From the NCBI RefSeq assembly GCF_015319165.1, contig NZ_JADIVZ010000015.1:20659-84658 (forward strand): a stretch of DNA of 64,000 nt, given 5' to 3'. The notes under the pieces are model-generated. The model ran no database searches and was not told the origin of the DNA. It saw only the letters and a program-made list of their open reading frames with translations. This stretch comes from Nocardioides acrostichi. Its GTDB lineage: Bacteria; Actinomycetota; Actinomycetes; Propionibacteriales; Nocardioidaceae. Position 1 is the stretch's first letter, and each line of letters starts with the position of its first letter. Positions 1 to 10,729 of this stretch are shown in pieces. The position numbers and the translations under genes are program-made.

Positions 1-1
1 T

Positions 2-697
2 CGGGTGCGTGCCGCCGGGGAGCATCGCGCCGCCGCTCAGGCCCGGTGCGGCCGGCTGCAGGAGCTCGATGCGCGGCTGCGCGTCGCGCTCGAGCGCTGG
101 GAGCCGGTGCGTCGCGAGTACGAGCTCGTCACCCGGGTCGCCGCGTTCGCCGAGGGCAAGGCGGCCGACAACGCCTGGCAGATGCGGCTCTCGGCCTACG
201 TGCTCGCCTGGAGGCTGGGTCAGGTCGTCGCGGCGGCCAACGAGCGGTTGGTCACCATGAGTGACCATCGCTACACCCTGCTGCACTCGGCGCGCCGCGG
301 CGCCGGCGAGACCCGCGGTGGTCTGAGCCTGCTGGTGCGCGACGACTGGTCGGGCGAGGCACGCGACCCGGCCACGCTCTCGGGCGGCGAGACGTTCGTC
401 GTCTCTTTGGCCCTGGCGCTCGGGCTCGCCGACGTCGTCGCGCACGAGGCCGGCGGGGCGCAGCTCGAGACGCTCTTCGTCGACGAGGGATTCGGCTCAC
501 TCGACTCCGACACGCTCGAGGACGTACTCGACGCCCTCGACGCGCTGCGTGAGGGCGGACGCGTCGTCGGCGTGGTCAGCCACGTCACCGAGATGCGCGA
601 CCGCATCCCCACTCAGCTGCACGTGCGGACCTCGCGTGCGGGCTCGACCGTCTCCCTCCACGGGGCGGCTCCCGTGGTCGTAGGCTCGCCGGCATGA
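2..697 (+). CDS. sbcC: SbcC/Rad50-type nuclease ATPase subunit, C-terminal fragment
   Basis: The gene enters the window already open, so only the last 231 or so codons are visible. The fragment ends in an SMC-family ATPase half: an ABC signature LSGGE near fragment residue 125 and a Walker B segment ETLFVDEGFGSLD near residue 157, followed by the VVSHVTEMRDRIP element typical of SbcC C-termini. Before that comes the end of a coiled coil (residues 1-60, rich in Arg, Glu and Leu). SbcC pairs with SbcD to form an ATP-dependent nuclease that trims blocked or hairpin DNA ends; SbcD would be expected upstream. The stop codon overlaps the next ATG (ATGA). The family call is firm; only the N-terminal half is missing from view. 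Confidence 0.93.
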   Translation, partial: RVRAAGEHRAAAQARCGRLQELDARLRVALERWEPVRREYELVTRVAAFAEGKAADNAWQMRLSAYVLAWRLGQVVAAANERLVTMSDHRYTLLHSARRGAGETRGGLSLLVRDDWSGEARDPATLSGGETFVVSLALALGLADVVAHEAGGAQLETLFVDEGFGSLDSDTLEDVLDALDALREGGRVVGVVSHVTEMRDRIPTQLHVRTSRAGSTVSLHGAAPVVVGSPA

Positions 698-2229
698 GCC
701 GACCTCCGCTCGACCCGACCTTCACGGCGCTGCCGCTGCGGCGCCTCGGCGAGGTGGCCCTGGCCCGGGCCGAGCAGCTCGGCGCCACGCACGCCGACTT
801 CCGGCTCGAGCGGGTCCGCTACCAACGCCTCTCCGCGCGCGACGGCGTGCTGCAGCGCGCCAGCGACACCGAGGACCTGGGGTTCGCGGTCCGGGTCGTG
901 CATCGCGGCTCGTGGGGCTTCGCGGCCGGGGTGGTGCTGACCGACGAGTCCGCCCGGTCGGTCGCCGAGCAGGCCATCGCCGTCGCGGAGGTCGCGGCGG
1001 CCATGACCACCCGCCCGGTCGAGCTCGCCCCGGAGCCCAGGTACGCCGACGTCGCATGGGTCTCGGCCTATGACATCAACCCGCTCGACGTGCCGATCGC
1101 GGAGAAGGCCGACGTGCTGCGCGGCTGGACCGATCGGCTGCGCTCTGGCGCGGCGGTCGACCACGCCACCGCCTTCCTCGTGCAGGTGCAGGAGAACAAG
1201 TACTACGCCGATCTCGCCGGCACCCGCACCACCCAGCAGCGAGTGCGCATGTTCCCCGGTTTCGAGGCCATGGGCGAGGGCGCCGACACCTTCGACACGA
1301 TGGCCAGCATCGCCCCGCCCGTGGGGCGCGGCTGGGAGTACGTCGCCGGCGAGATCGGTCCCGACGGGCCGGCGTGGAACTGGGACGCCGAGCTCGACGA
1401 GGTGCCCGAGCTGCTGGCCGAGAAGCTCAAGGCACCGAGCGTGGAGCCGGGCAGCTACGACCTGGTGATCCACCCGTCGAACCTCTGGCTCACTATTCAC
1501 GAGTCCATCGGCCACGCCACCGAGCTCGACCGTGCCCTGGGCTACGAGGCCAACTACGCGGGCACCTCGTTCGCGACCTACGACCAGCTCGGCACGCTGC
1601 GCTACGGCAGCGACGTCATGCACGTGACCGGCGACCGCACCATCGAGCACGGCCTGGCCACCATCGGCTACGACGACGAGGGCGTGGCCACCCAGTCGTG
1701 GGACATCGTCCGGGGCGGCACGCTCGTCGGCTACCAGCTCGACCGCTCGATGGGGCAGATGAAGCCAGAGCTGAACGCGGGGCGCTCCAACGGCTGCGCG
1801 TACGCCGACTCCCCGGGTCACATCCCGATCCAGCGCATGGCGAACGTGTCCTTGCAGCCCGCTCCCGAGGGCCCCGGCACCGGCGAGCTCATCAGCCGCG
1901 TCGAACGAGGTCTCTACATCGTGGGCGACAAGTCGTGGTCGATCGACATGCAGCGCTACAACTTCCAGTTCACCGGGCAGCGCTTCTACGCGATCCGCGA
2001 CGGCGAGCTGGTCGGCCAGGTACGCGACGTCGCCTACCAGGCCACCACCACCGAGTTCTGGGGGTCGATGGAGGCCGTCGGCGGCCCGCAGACCTACGTG
2101 CTGGGTGGCGCCTTCAACTGCGGCAAGGCGCAGCCCGGGCAGGTCGCCTCCGTCAGCCACGGCTGTCCCACGGCGCTGTTCCGCGGCGTGCGGATCCTCA
2201 ACACGACGCAGGAGGGTGCAGACCAGTGA
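694..2229 (+). CDS. tldD: TldD family zinc metalloprotease
   Basis: A 511-residue protein with the HExxxH zinc motif of TldD (H269, E270, H274 in IHESIGHATELD), followed by the family-typical ALGYEANYAGTSF stretch. In E. coli, TldD and TldE (PmbA) form a heterodimeric protease that processes the microcin B17 precursor and degrades CcdA; TldD carries the metal site. The start is the ATG inside the ATGA overlap with the preceding SbcC gene, and the stop overlaps the GTG of the TldE partner, so the two subunits are translationally coupled. No RiPP precursor or modification gene is nearby, so a housekeeping peptide-degradation role is more likely than microcin maturation. Confidence 0.93.
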   Translation: MSRPPLDPTFTALPLRRLGEVALARAEQLGATHADFRLERVRYQRLSARDGVLQRASDTEDLGFAVRVVHRGSWGFAAGVVLTDESARSVAEQAIAVAEVAAAMTTRPVELAPEPRYADVAWVSAYDINPLDVPIAEKADVLRGWTDRLRSGAAVDHATAFLVQVQENKYYADLAGTRTTQQRVRMFPGFEAMGEGADTFDTMASIAPPVGRGWEYVAGEIGPDGPAWNWDAELDEVPELLAEKLKAPSVEPGSYDLVIHPSNLWLTIHESIGHATELDRALGYEANYAGTSFATYDQLGTLRYGSDVMHVTGDRTIEHGLATIGYDDEGVATQSWDIVRGGTLVGYQLDRSMGQMKPELNAGRSNGCAYADSPGHIPIQRMANVSLQPAPEGPGTGELISRVERGLYIVGDKSWSIDMQRYNFQFTGQRFYAIRDGELVGQVRDVAYQATTTEFWGSMEAVGGPQTYVLGGAFNCGKAQPGQVASVSHGCPTALFRGVRILNTTQEGADQ

Positions 2230-3608
2230 CCACGACGCGTCCCACTCCGCAGCAGCTGGTCGAGCACGCGCTCGCCGCCTCGGCCGCCGATGACTGCACG
2301 GTGCTGGTCACCGACACGACCAAGGCGAACCTGCGGTGGGCCAACAACACCCTCACCACCAACGGCGTCATGCACTCGGTGCACGTGGCGGTCGTCTCCT
2401 TCATGGGCCCCCGTGTGGGCACCGTGTCCGGCAGCGCATCCTCGCTGGAGCAGGTCACCGACCTCGTGCGGGCCGCCGATGCGGCCGCTCGAGCAGCCGC
2501 CCCCGCCGAGGACGCCGCCGAGCTCGTCCCGGGCCGCGTCAGCGCCGACTGGGAGGACGAACCCGTCCCGACCGACATCCACGTCTACGACGTGTTCGCG
2601 CCCGCGCTCGGTGAGGCGTTCGGGCGCGCCACCGCCGCCGACCGCGTGCTGTACGGCTTCGTCGACCACCAGGTCGCCACCACCTACCTCGGCTCCTCGT
2701 CCGGGCTGCGACTGCGGCACGTGCAGCCCACGGGGCACTACGCCTGCACCGGCAAGGACGCCGCACTCACGCAGTCGGCCTGGGTCGGCGGCGGCACCCG
2801 TGACTTCAGCGAGGTCGACGCCCTGGCTCTCGACGACGAGCTCGCCCGGCGCCTGGCGTGGGGTCGACGGCGTGTCGACCTGCCGGCGGGGCGCTACGAC
2901 ACGATCCTGCCGCCCACCGCCGTGGCCGACCTGATGATCGAGGCGTACTGGTGGGCCGGTGCCCGGGTGGCCCACGACGGTGAGTCGGTGTACTCGCGGC
3001 GCGGTGGCGGCACCCGCATCGGCGACGCGATCGCCGCTCCCGGCGTCCACCTCTTCTCCGACCCGGCTCACCCTGGTCTGGAGTGCGCACCCTTCGTCAC
3101 GGCCGAAGCCTCCGACAACGAGAGCTCGGTGTTCGACAACGGGCTGCCGCTCGGGCGCACCGACTGGATCTGCGACGGCGCCCTCACCTCGCTGCTGCAG
3201 ACCCGACACTCGGCGAGCATGACGGGCCAGCCGGTCACACCGATGATCGACAACCTCGTGCTCGACGTCGGCGGCAGCGGCACTCTGGGGGATCTCGTCG
3301 CCGGCACCGAGCGTGGTCTGCTGCTCACCTGTCTTTGGTACATCCGCGATGTCGACCCCCAGTCGCTGCTGCTCACCGGGCTCACCCGCGACGGTGTCTA
3401 CCTCGTCGAACACGGTGAGATCACCGGACTGGTGAACAACTTCCGCTTCAACGAGCGCCCCGTCGACCTGCTGCGTCGCTTCACCCACGCCTCGGCCACC
3501 GGTGCGGCCTTCAGCCGCGAGTGGGGCGACGACTACTTCAGCCGCACGGCCATGCCGGCCCTGCGGGTGCCCGACTTCACGATGTCGAGCGTGTCGCAGG
3601 CGCGGTGA
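2226..3608 (+). CDS. pmbA: TldE/PmbA family partner subunit
   Basis: A 460-residue TldD/PmbA-family protein that lacks the HExxxH motif of its neighbour, as expected for TldE, the non-catalytic partner. The middle and C-terminal parts hold family-typical segments such as the EASDNESSVFDNGLPLGRTDWICDG region and a conserved C-terminal GLTRDGVYLVEHGEITG. The start chosen is the GTG at 2226 in a GTGA overlap with tldD; an upstream in-frame extension runs deep inside tldD and is not credible. The 3' end overlaps the convergent MFS gene by 32 bases. It should work only with the upstream product. Confidence 0.9.
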   Translation: MTTTRPTPQQLVEHALAASAADDCTVLVTDTTKANLRWANNTLTTNGVMHSVHVAVVSFMGPRVGTVSGSASSLEQVTDLVRAADAAARAAAPAEDAAELVPGRVSADWEDEPVPTDIHVYDVFAPALGEAFGRATAADRVLYGFVDHQVATTYLGSSSGLRLRHVQPTGHYACTGKDAALTQSAWVGGGTRDFSEVDALALDDELARRLAWGRRRVDLPAGRYDTILPPTAVADLMIEAYWWAGARVAHDGESVYSRRGGGTRIGDAIAAPGVHLFSDPAHPGLECAPFVTAEASDNESSVFDNGLPLGRTDWICDGALTSLLQTRHSASMTGQPVTPMIDNLVLDVGGSGTLGDLVAGTERGLLLTCLWYIRDVDPQSLLLTGLTRDGVYLVEHGEITGLVNNFRFNERPVDLLRRFTHASATGAAFSREWGDDYFSRTAMPALRVPDFTMSSVSQAR

Positions 3609-4604
3609 TGGCGCGCACGCCGGTGAGGGCGACGATCGCAGGGGAGACTCCACCGAGCACGGCCACCGCGAGGAGTGCCTCACCGGTGCCGAACTCGGTG
3701 GCGGCCACCCCGCCCAGGACGGCGCCCAACGCGCCGCACGTCCGGTTCACGCAGCGACGCGTCGCGTTGGCCCGGCCCGTCCCCAGGCGTCGCCCGCCCC
3801 ACGGCGCCACCACGGCACCCGCGAGTCCGGCCAGCCCACCCAGGGCGAGAAGGATCCCGAAGACGAGCGCCGAGAGCCCGATCCCGCGCAGGGCCAGGAC
3901 CACCAGCACGGTGGAGCCCGCCGCATGGGCCACGAACCACACGTGGGTCGAGAGGGCCAGCGGTGCGAGAGTGGGATGGGTGTAGGTCCAGCGCAGGCCC
4001 TCCGCCATCTCGCGGCGCAGCCGCGAGCGCACCTCCGGGACGCGGGGCGTCTCCTCGACGCGCAAGGTGGCGTTGATCAGGGCATCGGCCACGTAGCTGA
4101 CGGCGTCGACGGCGAGCGCCACCGGGGCGCCGAGCAGTCCCACCAGGCCGCCGCCGACGACGGGCCCGAGGGTGCGTGCTGCCGCGTCACTGGCGTCCAG
4201 CCGTGCGTTGGCCCTCACCAGGTCCGGGCGCGCGACCAGACTCGGCAGCAGGCTCTGCGTGGCGGCGAACCCGAACACCGAGAAGCCGCCGAACGCCAGG
4301 AGCAGCAGCACGAGGCTCCAGACCTCGAGCCGACCCGCGGCCCAGAGCACCGGCACTGCTCCCAGGGACACCGCGCGGCCCAGACTGCTCCACACGAGCA
4401 GGCGTCGGCGCTGCCACCGATCGGCGTAGACCCCGGCCAGCAGCCCCAGGGCCGCGTAGGGCAGGAACTGCGCCGCGTTGACCGCCCCGACGCCGGCAGC
4501 ACTCGCCTGCAGATCCCGGACGACGAGCACCGGGAGCGCCACCGCGGTGACGGCCGTGCCCACCGAACTGAGCGTGGCGGCCGCCCAGAAGCGGCCGAAG
4601 AGGG

Positions 4605-4608
<4 letters not shown>
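3577..4608 (-). CDS. MFS exporter (MFS_3/EntS type), probably internally deleted
   Basis: A hydrophobic protein with the MFS signature GVYADRWQRRRLLVWSSL (about residues 59-76), a second-half start with RDL/RANARLDAS near 126-140, and helices through residue 270. It is 343 residues long against roughly 400-420 for the family. At residues 274-283 the sequence passes straight from RRLGTGR (end of about TM8) to ANATRR, which resembles the GRVNATMR motif that normally lies some 60 residues further on. TM9-TM10 therefore appear to be missing in frame. The start is GTG 4608, overlapping the gcvP stop (GTGA); longer upstream reading lies inside gcvP. The substrate is unknown and the protein may be non-functional. 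Confidence 0.72.
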
Positions 4609-7445
<2,837 letters not shown>

Positions 7446-7480
7446 GGGTGGCGGGCTCCGGTGCGAGAAGGACGTCGGAC

Positions 7481-7605
7481 GCCTCCCCCTCTGTCACACC
7501 GGCGCTGGTGCTTCAGAGTCGCCTGGCCCGTGCCGGGTGGGTGCCTGAGAGATTCCGGGGAGGAATTGCCCCTTCGGCGCCGGCCGGAGCCGGACTCTCC
7601 CGCGC
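7481..7605 (-). promoter_or_regulatory. Glycine riboswitch in the gcvP leader
   Basis: Read on the minus strand, the leader shows the hallmark sequence of gcvT-type glycine aptamers: GGGAGAG near 7600, GCCGAAGGGGCAA at 7578-7566, CTCTCAGGC at 7551-7543, then GACAGAGGGGGAG near 7494-7482. It lies between an apparent -10 box (7625-7630) and the gcvP GTG at 7445. Only one complete aptamer is visible; the second half looks like a short ghost helix, not a full tandem copy. By family knowledge, glycine binding turns on expression of the cleavage system. Confidence 0.93.
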
Positions 7606-7624
7606 GGGATATGCAGCGAGAGCG

Positions 7625-7630
7625 AATCTA
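7625..7630 (-). promoter_or_regulatory. -10 element of the gcvP riboswitch transcript
   Basis: TAGATT on the minus strand, followed about 7-10 bases later by the expected start of the riboswitch leader. It sits just downstream of the merR stop codon, so gcvP has its own promoter and need not depend on read-through. No convincing -35 was seen. Confidence 0.5.
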
Positions 7631-7636
7631 CCAGCG

Positions 7637-8236
7637 TCAGCCGGCGTTGCGAGCGGCGCGGCGCGCCGCGAGCTCGTCGCCGGCGACCGGCGCCTGGGCC
7701 GAGTCGTCGCTGGTGCGCTCGGAGGGCAGTTCGGCCAGCGTGCCCTCGATCTCGCGCCACACACCGCCGATGGCGATACCGAACACGCCCTGCCCGCCCT
7801 GGAGCAGGTCGATGACCTCGTCGTTGCTGGTGCACTCGTACACCGAGGCGCCGTCGCTCATGAGGGTGACCTGGGTGAGGTCGTCGGTGCCGCGCTCACG
7901 CAGGTGGTTGATCGCGGTGCGGATCTGCGGCAGGGAGACGCCGGCGTCGAGGAGCCGCTTGACGATCTTGAGGATGAGGATGTCGCGGAAGGAGTAGAGC
8001 CGCTGCGAGCCCGAGCCCTTGGCGCCGCGCACGCCGGGCTCGACCAGGCCGGTGCGGGCCCAGTAGTCCAGCTGACGGTAGGTGATGCCGGCGGCGTTGC
8101 ACGCGGTCGGGCCGCGGTAGCCCAGGTCGCTGGGCAGCGGGGAGACGTCGTCGGTGAAGAGCAGGCCCTGCTCGTCGGCGGCCCGGGCGGCCAGCTCGGC
8201 GCCGATGCTGTCGCGCAGCTCGTCGTGCTCGTTCAC
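7637..8236 (-). CDS. MerR family transcriptional regulator (Rv1830-like)
   Basis: A 199-residue regulator with an N-terminal MerR winged-helix reading GYRGPTACNAAGITYRQLDYWARTGLVEP, then RLYSFRDILILKIVKRLLDAGVSLPQIRTAINHL. The C-terminal part is family-specific and has no obvious metal or drug-binding cysteines beyond one Cys in YECTS. The start is GTG 8236, with a strong GGAGG five bases upstream; the longer in-frame extension to 8308 lacks this. By position it corresponds to M. tuberculosis Rv1830, between the DUF151 nuclease and gcvP. A 185-base gap upstream contains the terminator of the preceding gene and a possible -10 (TACGGT), so it is probably transcribed on its own. Confidence 0.88.
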   Translation of the reverse strand: MNEHDELRDSIGAELAARAADEQGLLFTDDVSPLPSDLGYRGPTACNAAGITYRQLDYWARTGLVEPGVRGAKGSGSQRLYSFRDILILKIVKRLLDAGVSLPQIRTAINHLRERGTDDLTQVTLMSDGASVYECTSNDEVIDLLQGGQGVFGIAIGGVWREIEGTLAELPSERTSDDSAQAPVAGDELAARRAARNAG

Positions 8237-8387
8237 GGATCCTCCGGAAGGTCTACTCCGTACACCGTAACCCCGGGGAAGTGTGCGTAGTGCCGAACGG
8301 CACCACATCGGTGGAGTTACAACGAAGACACCTAGAAGGTAGGTGCGACCCCGGGATGCGTCAAAGACCTCGACGGCGTGTCGGCAA

Positions 8388-8414
8388 CCCTCATCCTCAG
8401 GTAGAGGGTGAGGG
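8388..8414 (-). terminator. Stem-loop terminator after the DUF151 nuclease gene
   Basis: Arms CCCTCATCCTC and GAGGGTGAGGG (11 bp with one G-T pair, 5-base loop) begin 8 bases after the nuclease stop codon. There is no T-run, as is usual in high-GC actinobacteria. Confidence 0.55.
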
Positions 8415-8421
8415 CGCCGCG

Positions 8422-8895
8422 TCAGTCCGACGGGGCGTCGAAGTCCTCGGCGCTCACCTGGTCGAGGAACTCACGGAACTTCTCGACCTCGTCCTCCTGC
8501 TCGGCCGGCACCGCGAGCCCGGCCTCATCGAGAACCTCCTCGGAGCACACGATGCGCGAACCGGTGCGCAGCGCGAGCGCGATGGAGTCCGAGGGCCGCG
8601 CCGACACCTCGGCTCCCCCGGCCAGGACCAGGGTTGCGAAGAAGACGCCGTCCTTGACATCGGTGATGCGCACCTCGTCGAGGGTGTGGCCGGTGGCCTC
8701 GAGCACGTCTTTGAGCAGGTCGTGGGTCAGCGGGCGCGGCGGCGTGACGCCCTGCTGGGCGAACGCGATGGCCGTGGCCTCCACCGCACCGATCCAGATC
8801 GGCAGGTAGCGCTCGCCGGAGACCTCGCGGAGCAGCACGATCGGCTGGTTCGAGGGCATCTCGACCCGGACTCCCATGACATCCACTTCGCGCAC
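8422..8895 (-). CDS. Bifunctional nuclease family protein (DUF151)
   Basis: A 157-residue protein with the DUF151/BFN core: VLLREVSGERYLPIWIGAVEATAIAFAQQG near the N-terminus and GAEVSARPSDSIALALRTGSRIV in the middle. It ends in an acidic tail. Proteins of this family have been reported to act as DNases/RNases in plants; the actinobacterial role (Rv1829) is not settled. GTG 8895 is taken as the start. It follows ftsR by about 40 bases in the same direction and is closed by its own hairpin terminator. Confidence 0.9.
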   Translation of the reverse strand: MREVDVMGVRVEMPSNQPIVLLREVSGERYLPIWIGAVEATAIAFAQQGVTPPRPLTHDLLKDVLEATGHTLDEVRITDVKDGVFFATLVLAGGAEVSARPSDSIALALRTGSRIVCSEEVLDEAGLAVPAEQEDEVEKFREFLDQVSAEDFDAPSD

Positions 8896-8935
8896 GTCGC
8901 CACCCTACTGCCCGGCCGTGACGAACTCCCGGGGG

Positions 8936-9679
8936 TCAGGAGAGTCCGGACTTCACCAAGGTGGCGTGCAGGCGCACGGAGAGGGCGGCGATCTCGGATG
9001 CCGTCTCGGCGGCGCGGGCGGACGCCGCGGCGTCGCGGCCGCGGGCCAGCGGCGCGGTGACCTGCTGCACCAGGCCGATCTCGCGGTCGGCTGCGGTCTT
9101 GACCGACCGCAGGTGGCGGGGCTCGATGCCGTACTCGGCCAGCTCGCGCACGGTGCGGGCCACCACCAAGGCGTCGGTGTCGTAGTGCCGGGTACCTGCC
9201 CGAGGAGCCACGAGGCCGTACCGCTCGAGCTCCTCGAGCAGCTCCTCGTCGATGTCGGCTACCTTGCGCAGCTCCTGTCGCGAGAGTCGAAGGCTGTCGC
9301 GCCGGCGGAAGCTCTCGGGGCTGGGCATGCCGTCGGCGGCGAGCGCCACCTGGGGCACGGTCGGCACCACGGGGTCCAGCGGCGGGGGCTCGAGCCCGCG
9401 GTCGATGGCGTCGAGGTGCTCCCCGATGACCTTGAGCGGCAGGTAGTGGTCGCGCTGCATGCGCAGCACGTAGCGGAGCCGGTCGACATCGTCGCGGGAG
9501 AACTTGCGATACCCGGCAGCGGTTCGCTCGGGCTTGATCAGCCCCTTGTCCTCGAGGAACCGGATCTTGGGGATGGTGATGCCGGGGAAGTCCTCGCGGA
9601 GCAGGTCGAGCACCTGCCCGATGTTCATCAGGGGGGCGGCCTCGCGCCCTGTCGAGTGCCCCGTGGACTGGGCAGCCAT
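8936..9679 (-). CDS. ftsR: MerR family regulator FtsR
   Basis: A 247-residue protein with an N-terminal MerR domain (MNIGQVLDLLREDFPGITIPKIRFLEDKGLIKPERTAAGYRKFS) and a long C-terminal domain containing LRLSRQELRKVADIDEELLEELERYGLV, a second winged-helix-like block. This architecture and its position directly after the FHA protein match Rv1828/FtsR, shown in Corynebacterium glutamicum to activate ftsZ. ATG 9679 lies 4 bases after the garA stop; an internal ATG at codon 18 is the alternative. No ftsZ is in this window, so any target would be elsewhere. Confidence 0.88.
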   Translation of the reverse strand: MAAQSTGHSTGREAAPLMNIGQVLDLLREDFPGITIPKIRFLEDKGLIKPERTAAGYRKFSRDDVDRLRYVLRMQRDHYLPLKVIGEHLDAIDRGLEPPPLDPVVPTVPQVALAADGMPSPESFRRRDSLRLSRQELRKVADIDEELLEELERYGLVAPRAGTRHYDTDALVVARTVRELAEYGIEPRHLRSVKTAADREIGLVQQVTAPLARGRDAAASARAAETASEIAALSVRLHATLVKSGLS

Positions 9680-9683
9680 GGGG

Positions 9684-10202
9684 TCAGGCGCCCTCGTGCC
9701 CGGCGTAGAAGACGAGCCGGTACTTGCCGATCTGCACCTCGTCGCCGTCGCCGAGACGCACGGTGTCGATGCGATCGCGGTTGACGTAGGTGCCGTTGAG
9801 GCTGCCGGAGTCGGTCACGGTGAAGGTGCTCCCGGACCGCTCGAACTCCGCGTGGTGGCGAGAGACGGTGACGTCGTCGAGGAAGATCTCGGAGTCGGGG
9901 TGACGCCCGGCAGCGACCCGGTCGGCGTCGAGCAGGAAGCGGCTGCCAGAGCCCGGCCCGCGCTGCACGACGAGCAGCGCGTGGCCCTCGGGCAGCGCGT
10001 CGACGGCGGCGGCGTCGACCGGCTTCAACTGCCGGTCGGAGGTCTCGCTGCGCGACTCGCTCAAGCCGATCGAGATGGTGGCCGTCGAGTCGTCGGACTC
10101 GGCGGCGGCCGGGGTGTCGTCGGTGACCAGACGGGTGCCGCACTGGGAGCAGAACCGGGCGTCGTCCGGGTTCTTGCGCCCGCAGGCGGTGCAGAAGGGC
10201 AT
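9684..10202 (-). CDS. garA: FHA-domain protein of the GarA family with an N-terminal zinc ribbon
   Basis: 172 residues. A four-cysteine zinc ribbon opens the protein (C4, C7, C18, C21), followed by a flexible acidic linker and a C-terminal FHA domain with the phosphothreonine-binding signature GRHPDSEIFLDDVTVSRHHAEF and GSLNGTYVN. Mycobacterial GarA is a 2-oxoglutarate metabolism switch, phosphorylated in an N-terminal ETTS motif by PknB/PknG. Here the linker reads DDSTATISIG instead, so phosphorylation may fall on other Thr residues. The start ATG 10202 has AGGAG at good spacing. It sits between gcvH and ftsR, exactly as Rv1827 does. Confidence 0.88.
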   Translation of the reverse strand: MPFCTACGRKNPDDARFCSQCGTRLVTDDTPAAAESDDSTATISIGLSESRSETSDRQLKPVDAAAVDALPEGHALLVVQRGPGSGSRFLLDADRVAAGRHPDSEIFLDDVTVSRHHAEFERSGSTFTVTDSGSLNGTYVNRDRIDTVRLGDGDEVQIGKYRLVFYAGHEGA

Positions 10203-10240
10203 CGGGACTCCTGGTCGTGCGACGTCGGGTCTACGCGGGA

Positions 10241-10263
10241 ACCCTCACCCGGCGGCTGAGGGT
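10241..10263 (-). terminator. Short stem-loop between gcvH and the FHA gene
   Basis: ACCCTCA and TGAGGGT arms around a 9-base loop, about 20 bases past the gcvH stop. It could attenuate read-through into garA; with only 7 bp it is a weak candidate. Confidence 0.35.
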
Positions 10264-10282
10264 GAGGAATCCGGCCAACCTA

Positions 10283-10675
10283 TCAGCCGTCGAGTGAGGC
10301 GGTGTAGGTGTCGGCGTCCATCAGATCGTCGGTGGCAGCGGAGCCGGACTCGCTCGGGACGACCTCGAAGAGCCAGCCGCCGCCGTAGGGGTCGCTGTTG
10401 ACCAGCTCGGGGGTCGCGTCGAGCGCCTCGTTGACCGCGACGACCTCGCCACTGACCGGGGCGTAGACGTCGCTGACGGACTTCGTCGACTCCAGCTCGC
10501 CGCAGGTGCTGCCGGCCTCGACGCTCTCCCCCACCTCGGGCAGCGACACGTAGACGATGTCGCCGAGGGCGTCTTGGGCGTACTGCGTGATGCCGACCCG
10601 GACCGAGCCGTCGTGATCGCCGGGGGTGCGCACCCACTCGTGCTCGGCGGTGTACTTCAGGTCGTCGGGGTACAA
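10283..10675 (-). CDS. gcvH: Glycine cleavage system H protein
   Basis: 130 residues with the lipoyl-domain signature GELESTKSVSDVYAPVSGEV; the lipoylated lysine is K65. The N-terminal YPDDLKYTAEHEWV matches the family start, which places initiation at TTG 10675, six bases after a GGAGGA ribosome-binding site. A longer reading to 10711 would add 12 unconserved residues. GcvH carries the aminomethyl intermediate between the P and T proteins. It lies upstream of garA and downstream of a DUF881 gene, the order seen in mycobacteria. Confidence 0.95.
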   Translation of the reverse strand: MYPDDLKYTAEHEWVRTPGDHDGSVRVGITQYAQDALGDIVYVSLPEVGESVEAGSTCGELESTKSVSDVYAPVSGEVVAVNEALDATPELVNSDPYGGGWLFEVVPSESGSAATDDLMDADTYTASLDG

Positions 10676-10729
10676 GATCGGTCCTCCAGGGTCAGGGGCT
10701 CGGGGGAGCACATGAGCGGCAGGGAGAGG

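Noticed and set aside
694..3608. TldD/TldE as part of a microcin or RiPP cluster
   Set aside because: No precursor peptide, cyclase or YcaO gene within reach; the neighbours are repair and glycine cleavage genes.
613..3683. Long minus-strand open frames opposite tldD and pmbA (for example 613-2160 and 2094-3683)
   Set aside because: They are antisense shadows of clear genes; the translations are Gly/Arg/Val/Leu-rich with no domain.
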